Assembly (NCBI GenBank): GCA_040437565.1
Contig: JBDOQK010000018.1
Location: forward strand, 186,001-250,000
Direction: 5' to 3'
DNA: 64,000 bases
Origin: Albugo candida
Lineage: Eukaryota > Oomycota > Peronosporomycetes > Albuginales
The translations under genes were made by a program, and so were the position numbers. Shown here in pieces: positions 11,434 to 22,038 of this stretch. Position 1 is the first letter of the stretch. Each line of letters begins with the position of its first letter. The notes beneath the pieces were generated by a model. That model did no database searches. It was given only the letters and a program-made list of their open reading frames with translations, and was not told the origin of the DNA.

Positions 11434-14400
11434 CTAGCTCCAGTCCGGTGCGGATTGCCCTTGATATCCATAATTGAAATAAAGCTCTTTCCCTACCGCA
11501 ATGTCTTCCCTCGCAAATATGGCAATGTGATGTTCTCCTCCCACTCGTAATACTTTAGCTGTGCAATTTTGACCCACATTGCCGTGATTGATAAATTTGC
11601 TTTTGTTTCCCCGGCGAACAGCATCGATTACCGCATCCTCGTTCAAATTGAAGAGAAAGCTCATTGTGATTTTATCGTATACTGATCCTCTTCGCTCCGC
11701 TTCTTCCTGTGAGATCATAGCACCGATATACTCGCAAATAAATTCTCCACGCCGGATGGGCTCTAAAGCGAATGCACCCCAGCCGTGCGTATTGGAGAAG
11801 CCGACACCGATCTTTTTTCCAACACCGAGTTGCAAATTGACATTGGAGCATGTATTTTTGCCCGGTGAGGCTCGTTTTGTCTGTTTTTGTCCTGGCATTA
11901 CAAGAATTGGGACTTCAGTTGCTCCACAGGTAAAGCATAAGTCTGGCAGACACTCGCGTGCTGCAGCAAAACAAGGACATGCCTTAGTTCGACAGTTCCC
12001 AAAAGAACAACGACATCCTTGAAACCTGCACACAGGACGTGTTGTGGTCAATATTTTAAGCTTGCATACAGAACAAAAACAATACCTGTTCGGGCAATCT
12101 TTCGAGCAGGAGCATGCCTTCTCGCAAGTATGACCTCTATTGAGACATGAACAATTTTCAACCGTGCACAATCCGCTGTGTTCACACGGCTCATATTCAA
12201 GTTCTTGTTCAGTTCGAAGGGTGCGTCCCCTTAACAACGAATCTCGATGGAAACCAACAGCAACGCGATGATTATACCGACGCTTCCCTCGAGATTTGTA
12301 TCGCGTGATACTTAATGTACTGCCTTCATCCAATTGCGTTTTTTTCTGTTTTCTTTTGTCCGATTCGAAAAAAGTCGAGACTTGATTACACCGCATTGAA
12401 CGTAAAATTCTAGCAACGATACATGGATTATCCCCAAAAACACTCCGGATCTTATCCAAAAGCAAGTGCTGTGTCGGAGTGCATATCGATGCGGACTGAA
12501 AGTGATCATGATTGAACAACTTTCGATACTTAATCTGACTTCTCTCAATTTTTCTGAAACAAAACGGACCACAATCTTCATCGCAAGTCATCATATTGTA
12601 ATCCTGTCGAAAAATTGATAGACAAGGAAAATCTACGTATTCGCTGTGTTGCAATTCAAATTCTTGCTTTCTTGCTTCTGAAGATGTTGCTAGATGGGTC
12701 TTGCCTGATTGGCAAAGCTCCTGTTGGAGTAAATGGTTTGTTGCCAGCGTATTGACGCGAGTGTGTGTGCGATACGATCTTCGCGCGACTGCACTCGATA
12801 TGCATTCTGCGCGTTTAAATAAACCAACTTCTTCGTTACGTAGACGGCAAGATTTGCTTGACCGGAGTTTCCTTCCTGTGTGCTCCTTGGCAAGATCCCC
12901 TACGGAGGAACTCAAGCCGTCATTTTCTATATCATGAGACAACCTCGTTTTTGGATAATACGGGTCATTTCGCTTGGAAGGCAGGGGGTGTTGAATCCCA
13001 TGGACCGAACAATCATACTTGTAGCACATGCGGCAAAAGAGGTCTCTGAACGACTCTGAACGTTCGGCAGTCACCTTTGTGCCATGCAGCATCGTGTTTT
13101 TCATTGGGGATCCAATGTGATTATATATATAGGTAGATGGTCGACTTGCTGCCAGTCTTCTAGAAAGCATAGTGTGGTTGTTGTCTCTGTTCCCTCCAAG
13201 AAAGCCATTTTTGGGGTACGTTCGATTGTTTGGTACCGTTCCCTCTTTGACTGTCTTGCTTCGTATTGAACTCCACTCTTGTAATGCGTGTACTTTGGTC
13301 TTGGTATCAGTCCATCCAAACTGTTTCTCCAATAAATTGAGCACTATACTAGACGAACCCCACTTTTGAACCATCGTTTGAAAGAGAAATCCGTGTACCT
13401 CGTCATCGATGCTACTTATTGTGTTGATTGAGTTGCTTCTTACAGATTGATATTGTGCGACATCAATGGCATCACCAGGATCGTGGTCACCAAAGTACGG
13501 CAGATATCGTAATACCGGATCATCTTCTTCACGAAAGTTGGCTTTCAACCCAACCCAAACAGTTGAATTGCAAAAAGGCGGGATACAGATGAGCTCGATT
13601 AAGGATGCAGGGACAATTTTCTCGCTAGTTCCTTGCTCTTCTAAAAATGAGTTGTATTTTATGTTTCGGTTTGCGCTCTTTGACCTCACTCCGAGTTTGT
13701 TTTCCAGCTCTCGTGCACCTTGATGAGACACGATTTCAAATTCGACATTCTTAACCTTGATTCCTCGTGGATGCAGAGGCGCTACCACAGAAAATAAACA
13801 AAATCACCCCGTTGTATCTAAGTAGGGAAAAGCTTCTCCAGTGAAACCAAAGACTTACAGGTTAAATTTGCCATGTGAGCAAGCTGCTTGCTTTGAACTC
13901 TTGATAAATAGATTCGAGTGTTTTTTCGATTAGCATTCACAATCGAGAAAGCTTTTTTCTTGCGACCTTCCTGCAGTTTTGAAGTCATTGAACTCACAAA
14001 AGCCCGAATAGTATCCCCGCACTCGGTTCCGCTCAATGTTGATTGAGAATGCAGCGTTTCATTGTTCTTTTTGAAGGAGGGTGCTGCAGCAGACTCCATC
14101 GTGCGTGAGATATCGGCAACTGCAAAGTGTCAACTTGGGTTAGCCACAATCCTTTTTACTATCACGTATGATACTCACAGTAGCTAAGAGGTTGTTCGAC
14201 TAGATTGCAGAACGCCTGATGCACACGAAATATGTTTGTCGGGCCCTGTAAGTTAAAGATCCTGCGCCATGATGTCCCGTGCGCGAATTTACGAGCGGAT
14301 TCTTTCGCTTCTTTTGCTTTGATAGAGTCGTTTCTACTTTCGGCTGGTGCATCGCATTTTGACTTGTGCTGGTGCGTAATGTTATTACTATCGCATTTTG

Positions 14401-14994
14401 ACGCTATACAATGAAATCGTCTCCTTTTCCTGTTCTTTTCCATCACAGCCTTTCTGGTGTTCCTTGATAACCGATCATTCCGCAAGTTTTCTAATTTTCG
14501 CTTATTCGCCTTATTCGGCTTACTACTAATCTCAACTTTGTCTTCAGGAAGGTACAATACTGATGTAACAGCCGAACGTTCAAGACGGGGTTCAGCCGAC
14601 TCCAACCTTTTTAGTTTGCTTGGTGCTAGTTTTGCTTTCTTCTTTGCCCATGTACCGCTCTCAGCTTCTGTATCCATAATTGTACCACACTTGTTCGCCA
14701 TTATTGTATCAATCATACCGGTCGATTTTCCTGAATAATTACTCTCAGCGAAGAGTATAGAATCTGAAAAACATACATAAGACAAGCATCAATTGTGTTC
14801 TCAGGTGTTCAAATTCTACATTTCTTCTACCTGACTTTACTGTAGCGAAACCCTTACAGTGATGATGAGAGGCATCTACATAGCAAAAGGGTTAGTTGAT
14901 CCGTGCCCATAATCCTATAGAATCGGATAAACTAATCGCTACCTGGCTTGTCAGATTTTCCATTCCGAAACTCTAAACTATAAGTACCACTCAT
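11434..14994 (-). CDS. Enhancer-of-zeste-type histone H3K27 methyltransferase
   Basis: Six exons: 14943-14994, 14831-14875, 14179-14763, 13859-14119, 12086-13781 and 11434-12025. They sum to 3,231 nt, a protein of 1,076 residues starting MSGTYSLEFRNGKSDKP. Family marks in order are a helix rich in lysine resembling the EZH2 SBD region, EEDDPVLRYLPYFGD (EZH2 VEDETVLHNIPYMGD), FCRMCYKYDCSVHG at about residue 560, a cysteine-rich CXC domain at about 841-912, and a SET domain at about 950-1065 with HGWGAF, YDKITMSFLFNLNEDAVIDA, FINHGNVGQNC and ELYFNYGY. It should be the catalytic subunit of Polycomb repressive complex 2, acting in the nucleus. It is longer than animal EZH2 because of a basic, low-complexity N-terminal extension. 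The 60-bp intron inside CXC is in frame (see findings). Confidence 0.93.
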
Positions 14995-15827
14995 ATTATA
15001 ATTTTACAGCATGTAGCCTGCACTACTTGATATATATCGTTTTCTTATTTGATGTAATCACAGGTAACTCAGTTCTGTATCAAGAGTATAGCTCTGATCT
15101 GCTTTCTATCTTCCCGTATCGACCCTATGTTACTTCTTTCAGATAGTCGTTGGAATTGTATAGAGATCAACAAAGATCGCGTAAGGGTGGATGCCTAGTA
15201 GTGGGATGGATAGGGAGAGAATTATGTGTATTCGAAGAGAGTATGACAGTTTTTACTCAGGATTAAGACCCAGACCACCGATGTCTGCCGTAATTAGCTA
15301 CATTAAGGCGCTTTATGTGTGATTGGGTGTGCTTTGAAACATATGCTATATGAATGTAAAGATGAAGCAGGGAAATAATCGTCTCTAGTTGCGTGTAGTA
15401 TTCAACTAAAGCAAGACAACCTGAAAGATGCATGAGAATCAGCAACCTCTGTATCCCTCAGTTACGTTCTAAATGCTTCTGCTTCGTTGCACTGTGTGCT
15501 CAAAAGTAGCATCGAAAAAAGTTGCTTCTCTAAAGTTTGATTTCTGACAATAAGAATCAAGTCCGTACAATAATCGCCTCAAACGTGACAATTATATGAT
15601 TTCTGGCTATGTTATAATTACAAGGCTTCAATCTCGCAGAGCCTGTGTATGTGTCGTCCTGTCTTCTTAGATGCGGCTAACACTAAATATTAGAACGCCG
15701 TCCAGAAGATCCAACCCAAATGCGCATAAGTTAATGACATTTCGCATGGGAGTATAATGTTAAGAATACAAGAATTGGGTTCCCCAATTTCAAGTCGATA
15801 ACTTACTAGATTGCTTCTTCTGAAGTT
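14995..15827. promoter_or_regulatory. Upstream region of the E(z) gene
   Basis: About 830 bases between the E(z) start and the next possible gene. I see no coding exon, tRNA or repeat; it presumably contains the E(z) promoter, but no specific element is recognisable. Confidence 0.3.
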
Positions 15828-16209
15828 TTACTTGAACGGAAAACATCTTCTGTTGTTACTGTTGCAAGTGTTCTCCTGCAGTCATCTCCGTCGATAGAAT
15901 AGTTCTATCGTCACAGCTCAAAGTTGGTTATCTATGCACGTATTAAATAGGTATGGGAACAAAGATCAACAGACCTTGCGATAGCATCATCAGGTCTTCT
16001 GACTGAGAAAAGACGTTGGCATTTTCGATAATCCTCATTACAAACTGGCACATGTGCGTGCGCCTGCTGGCAGAGGTATTCTTCGCTACGACATCGAAGA
16101 AAATCTCTACTGTTGTAAAGATACCGAAGCAGTTCGTAGCAACGTCAGGACCACAGCAAAACTTTGTCACCGTGTCCACTCTAATCGTGGGAATGTCTCT
16201 CATTCTCAT
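15828..16209 (-). CDS. Possible small protein of unknown function
   Basis: Two exons can be proposed: 15971-16209, starting ATG with MRMRDIPTIRVDTVTKFCCG, and 15828-15876, joined by a 94-bp GT...AG intron in matching phase to give 95 residues ending LATVTTEDVFPFK. The first exon looks protein-like (SSTHMCQFVMRII-type amphipathic pattern: RRTHMCQFVMRIIENANVF). I recognise no family. Exons further upstream are possible, because an acceptor-like ATTATAG precedes the ATG. The stretch from 16631 to 16837 is also open on this strand but could not be linked. Confidence 0.33.
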
Positions 16210-17247
16210 TCTATAATATGTAATGCAACCTCAATAGGCGATACAGCTAGCACTAACACTCATGCAGAAAGAGTTCCGATATCAAAAAAATCAGAAATCA
16301 CGCTTTTGACTTTTACATCTTTCAGTAAATGGTCAACTTGGGCAAATAATTAACGTTGATTTCAAAACAGAAAAAAGCACGTTTAAGCCCTACGGTCATT
16401 AATTCCGTATCCGTAGACTCATTGTTTGTGACTTGAGATTTCCATTTTTTCTGGTAATGGTGCAGAGCAAAGCTTGCATTCAGCAATATTTGCTACATCC
16501 TTCAATGGTCAAGTCTCCTCGATGAGTTGCATTAAAGACTCACTTATGAGCACATCCATCAGCCAAAAAAACTGCCCTTATGATTATTCTTCTCGCTGAT
16601 AATGATAGGCTTCTCGATTTCTCAGTATATTTATTCCTTAACCGTGAGAAGTGTCAAGATCTTTGTACACCTCTCTTGTATGAGCACTGGTAAGAAAAGT
16701 TTTCGGTGCATAAGTGCACTGTACAAAACAGCATATATCCTGTGATAATGCAAGCTGGATAATTCTAAAAACAGAAGTAAAAACGAGATAGTATCTTCAG
16801 ATTGAGTAGGATCGGGCAGCCTGCCGCCAGCACACATTAGTGTATCAGCCCCAAATCATCAAAGTAGCCTTTCAGCGCAGAAATTCTCCAATTTTGGAGT
16901 AAAAGTACTGCTATTTAGAATTTCTGGTGGCTAAAGGTAATTTAGATAGTGGCTAACATAACAATCAGGAGCTCACCCTCCAAGCAACTGCCAATTTTAT
17001 GCAACCCCTCAGAATGAAATAAAGGCAGCAGAATAACTGGGACGGCGATATCCATGCATCAAAACCCGTAAATGATGTATAAAGTTAGTCACTATACCAT
17101 GTTAGCCCTACAACAAAAACTTACGGCCTAAAGCTAACACGCTAACACTTGACAGGAGATCTACAGTGTTCGTTGAACTTGATAATCTCGCGAATTGATG
17201 AGAAGTGATGCTTTCATAAATAAATTCTTCTTCATAATGATAGATCA
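16210..17247. other. Stretch without supported genes
   Basis: About 1 kb AT-rich sequence between the possible 95-residue gene and the 3' end of the RME-8-like gene. One open stretch on the minus strand (16631-16837) ends with IYAVLYSALMHRKLFLP and could be an orphan exon. Nothing else is supported. Confidence 0.3.
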
Positions 17248-20200
17248 CTAGACCATGAGATCATCACTCTCGGATGAAGTTAGCGGATGGTTTTGCACCA
17301 TATCCGGTGTCATCATATTCGGATGCGTTTCATTAGCTCTTTCTGCACGAAAGCAGTCAAGTGAAACATTTGATCCTCTCGTCGTCACTTCCAGGTTATG
17401 CTCGGGATACGCGCTGACAAGCTTTTTATAGGCCAAACGCATACTAATCAGCGCGTCTTCTCTTTTAGCATCCCGTGATCCTCGCTAAATTGGGCAAATA
17501 CGAGCTTGTTAAGCGTATGATTGTGAAAGTATAGTTATCATACCTCACTTAATACGCGGATAACATTTTCGGTGCTTTGGATGGATATAAGCAGTGCCTC
17601 GGAAAATGACGCAGCATCGATGTCATTCAGTTCTACTTGGCTCCAATTGAGAAATATATTTACATAGACGCCATGCACAATCATTTCATCGGCCACTTCC
17701 GGGTATTGATATCTGAAAGAATCGACCGCCAGAAAATGATCTGGATTCCAAAGAGGCCAAACACTCGCTGCAGATGCTGTTCGGACCTTGGCTATTTCGC
17801 CCTGTAAACAATCTCTCAGACGCTCACGCATACTTTGGGTCCAAACAAGAGTTGGTGTCACAATGCGATCAGAATCGCGTAGCTTGTGGAGAAAAACTTG
17901 GTGATCTTTTCTGAGAATCTACAAGTACACAAAACAGACCACTAAACACACATTCTGTAAATGATACGGGATATAAAGTAAAGCATCGGATTACCTTGAC
18001 CAAGCAGGGAGTCAATAGCTGATTCAGCACCATGCTGATAGATGACTCCGTTTCATCTTCCTCCAATATTCGCTTTAGTCCTAATGCTAGTGCTTCTAAA
18101 ATATCGATCATGATTGAGCTTTCTGAGTCTGATTCGGACGTTCGCGTGACGGGGTGTTCGATCTCACTTCCAATCGTATTATCATTCGAAGGCTGACAGA
18201 ACGCGCAAGTGTCTACTAAAATCACAAGACCACCTGCTTTCACGATTTCCGATCTTAACTTTGAATAATGACAGAGCTCGCTGAGCTTCCTGCATATATA
18301 CAATAACGAAGATGACAAATTGGACTGGATAAAAGTTCTTGTCGTAAATCTCAATACTACTGTGATCGCATGAGTATTCTCTTCCAGTATGTAGGAGGAA
18401 GTAGGTGATACCATGGTTGTAAGCAGTATGTCAAAAGTATGACAGAGAAGCATTCGGATGGTATTGCTCTCTCCTGCCTCCAAAACTTTTTTCGCCGATA
18501 ATCGAAGAAGGTTTTGGTATGCGGGGGATGTCATACGCTCTAAAGCTTGGCCGAGTACAAAAAAACCTTCCTTCTCCATGTAGTCTCTGCATATCTGCTG
18601 ATTTGTACGATTCAACTCATCGTGTGGGCCATGACTGAATGAGCTCAGTAGTAGTCTGAAAATTTCCAGCGATGTTAGCCCGCGCATTTGATCGCTGTAC
18701 GCCAGAAGACTTCGTTGAAAAGGAAGCGACAATAACTCACAATGTCCCTCAGTAATACTGATATTCATGCATGAAGTCTTCAGAAGCTTGAGGATCGCTC
18801 GTTCAATCAGAACTTGTTCTTCCCAAGGTTGCATGTATGATCCAGATGATGTTAGATCACTGGACGGGCCAGCAAGAGACTTTGGACTCGACAATTCAGC
18901 AAGACGATCAAAAAGCGCCACTATCAAATCACAATATCTCTCAGTGTCCCACTTGGTCAACATGCGTCCGTCTTCTTCCAGGAACGACCGTACAAAGACT
19001 TCGCCAATGTAAATATCTCTACAAGTCTCCTCAGCTTGTTTCGCTAGCGTAGACTGATCAATCTCGGAAATTGACTTAAAAGGAGAGTATCTTCCTTTAA
19101 GATAATTGAAGAAGAGTACACGAAACTTTTTGCCCCACTTAACATCCGCTGCACGGGTATCTTCAGCATTGAAAATATCCATAAAGTCTCTCGGAGAGCT
19201 ACACATGAGAAGTTGTGCCATTCCGCATCCGTGGTATCCAACTGCAGAATGAAGAAGATCTCGAAAGGCAGATTCTTGGGGTGCGTTGTCGATGTCACAG
19301 TGAGATAATGCGTTCGTCATGATTCGTCCCAGCTCCACATGATTCTCCTTCAAAAATTCTGCGCTCATCAGGCACATTCCTGCACCTTTTGGATCACAAG
19401 AAGCGATCAGTAAATATACGAGAGTTGTCGGCTTCCACTTGACATCGCAATCACTACAGTAGCCAACCAAAGCTTGGCGCTCCTCTGGTTGATCCTTATG
19501 CGTTCGCACGAGTGTCAGCTGTCTTAAAATTGTTAGGATTCGTGTGACTGTAACACGATCAAGTGTTTCCAGAGCAAGCAAACGACTGAGAGAGTCTCTT
19601 TTGGGTCGTATAAGATGTAGTGCATACTTTGCACGGCGTATAATACTCAGAAGAACAGAGATCCCTGCCCGAACCAGCCCATCGCAGTCATTGTGCACCA
19701 CTACATCCTTATCCTCCTCCAAATCTGATTGAAGCATCGTATCCCAGTAACGTTGTTCTTCTACAGTCGTATCATCAAAAGCTCTATGATCGCCGCTTAG
19801 CCTTCGAAAGATATTGGGGGAAGATAACACATTCAATACTGCCAAGGTGATCGAGGTCGTTGAGCGATTCAGTGCTTCTGAGGGTGCGTTCCGTGTAGTC
19901 ATAAATGCGGTATTAAGCAGCATAAGACACTCTCGTACAAACCGTAGAGGCTGATTTTCATGATCACCAAGTAAATTTAAAATCAGTCGCATCGGTAATT
20001 GACCATGAAATACCATTGCGTGCCTTTTAATCAAAAGCCGTAAGCAACGCACACAATCCAGTCTCCATTGTTCCTTCTGTTCGACTGAAAGGCGGTCTAT
20101 TAAGTGCCACGCAAGAACCAAAGGCTCAGCAACTTCGTACGAACTCATCATATCGGCGATCTCTGGGATCAAGTACTGTATGAAGAATCCATTTACTACA

Positions 20201-21860
20201 AGTTCTTTCTGCATAGAGACGTAATCGACATAAAACAATTCGTGTTCCCATCGTATCACACTTGCAGCATTAGTCAACAAAATGTGTCTCCGTTTTGCTT
20301 CAAAAACTTCAGTCTCACTTTCTAGAGCTTTGTACAGCTCTACCCGCATCTCTTGGTGCCAAACTAAATCAGGCCTTTCATGTTCGTCGCAAACTGCTTG
20401 CAAAATCTCTTTCCAGTTCTCGCCGTGTAATCGAGCATTTTGTAACCATCTTGTGAATGAATTTGCTCCACAAGGTAATTTGTTGTTGCTTACGCTACAT
20501 CGTTCAGTAGCTGAGTAATCGCACTCTAAGCGGGCATTATTCGATAATGAGTACGCGGTCTGCCGTGACACCAGATCGTAGCGATTTTCAATCGGTATGA
20601 ATAGCTCAACTGGAATGATTCGACACATTGCTGACTTGGAACGGGTATTACCCGCACAAAACATTTCCACTAGTTCCATAAGTTTGGTATTGCAAACTGG
20701 CTCATTTGGTATATCCGATGCACCCGGATTACTCGAACGTTCTTGTTTATCGCTTCCCTTTTGTAATTCCCAACATTAATTTTCAACCGATCAACAAGAA
20801 ACGAACTATCATCAGCAATCGACTTACTTGTCCAGTTCGTCGAGAATGCAAAGCACCGTGTAGAGCATATAATAAGGCACCGTATTCTCGCGCAGCCTCT
20901 TGTAGCTCCTGAACTTGATGTAGATCGAGAAGAAAGAATAGCTCATACACTAGATCAATCGCTCTTTCCTGCACTAGCTGGTTGGAATGATGACAAAATT
21001 CCAATATAACAACTCTTGAATTAAGTAGTGCTCCAACCGCGCGCAAGATTGTCAACCAATCGGAACTTTCTCGACGTGGGACCAACATGACGTAAAAAAG
21101 CATCAAAATATCTACCAAGATATCAAAATGTCTTCCATCATCACTGTCGAGTTCCGGGATGGCAAATTGCACCGTCAAAGCAGTCAGAGTTTCGAATCCT
21201 CCACATTCACCAAAAAGTCGTCGTGCACCAGTTTGATACTTATTCATCACATCTACCCCATCAGGTGGAGCTAGCATCGTCATCAATATGTCCAGCAACC
21301 TTCTACAAAGGTGTTCTGATGGCCAAGACTACTTTGCAATCGAATTAGATTTCGTCAAATACTAATTCTACGCATGACTACCAGGCACTTTAATAGTGGT
21401 TGGAACGACGATCGGCAACTCAATCGATAGAGCTCTCTCCAGAACAAGAGTCTGTGGTATACCGCCAGTATTGACTCCATCTAACCAAATAAGAAAACTC
21501 TTATAAGCACACAGAATTATCATTTCAAGCTATCAAACAAACCAATTCTTGATCTGCAGATTGAAAGGATCCTTCAGCCTCCCGAGAAAGCAGTGTATAC
21601 ACCTTATCGTACAATCGGCGATCTTTGATATCCACATGCGCTTCTGCAGCATGCTACATTAATCATCAATACAGTAAGAAGTAGATATGTCCGAATATGC
21701 AGAGTTGGATTACCTCGCGTGGAAAGATTTGGCAAAAATTGCGCATTGCTTGTATGATGTTCTCCTTCTTGTCGGCTTTATCAGTACATGTGTGAGGAAT
21801 TTTGATCGATATGATAGTGTTTATTGCATTTCGTTGTTCAGAAGAGCCAGTCTGACCCAT
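17248..21860 (-). CDS. RME-8/DNAJC13-like endosomal protein lacking a clear J domain
   Basis: A multi-exon gene of roughly 1,400 residues. A likely start is the ATG at 21860 (MGQTGSSEQRNAINTIISIK). Small exons with AHVDIKDRRLYDKVYTLL and GGIPQTLVLERALSIELP follow, then larger exons at about 20829-21298, 17950-20770 and 17538-17880 and a last exon ending 17248. Family evidence is the armadillo-like helical body and the IWN-type repeats: RPDLVWHQEMRVELYKALES followed by VIRWEHELFYVDY, then VKWGKKFRVLFFNYL with IYIGEVFVRSFLEE, and TPTLVWTQSMRERLRD. These match DNAJC13 segments closely. RME-8 works on early endosomes with SNX1 and WASH. The human protein has about 2,240 residues, so the N-terminal PH-like part and the J domain seem absent. 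The start is uncertain, and the divergent tepsin-like gene begins only 178 bp away. Confidence 0.75.
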
Positions 21861-22038
21861 TCTACATATCAATATCCCCGATGCGATGTGAAGTAGCCTT
21901 CCAATGCAAAAAGATCACAGAAAATCAACAGTTCTTTTTATGCGTCGATAGCGCCTTTTGTAAGTTTACACCAATTAAAATAGAGATATGTGCCTACCAT
22001 GACTTCGATTCGCACAATCTTTTTCTGTTGTAATTGCA
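21861..22038. promoter_or_regulatory. Shared divergent promoter region
   Basis: The proposed ATG of the RME-8-like gene (21860, minus) and the ATG of the tepsin-like gene (22039, plus) leave only 178 bases between them. Both proteins belong to endosome/TGN traffic, so a common bidirectional promoter is plausible, but no specific element was recognised. Confidence 0.35.

Noticed and set aside
12312-13723. Several plus- and minus-strand frames of 60-90 codons across the E(z) gene
   Set aside because: They are out-of-frame shadows of the E(z) exons, with no independent domain.
17248-17470. A functional J domain at the C-terminus of the RME-8-like protein
   Set aside because: The helix II-like string is followed by YPE, not HPD, and the rest of the J fold is not seen, so it is kept only as a possible relic.
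18767-20912. Plus-strand frames opposite the RME-8-like gene
   Set aside because: All are antisense shadows of a clearly coding strand.
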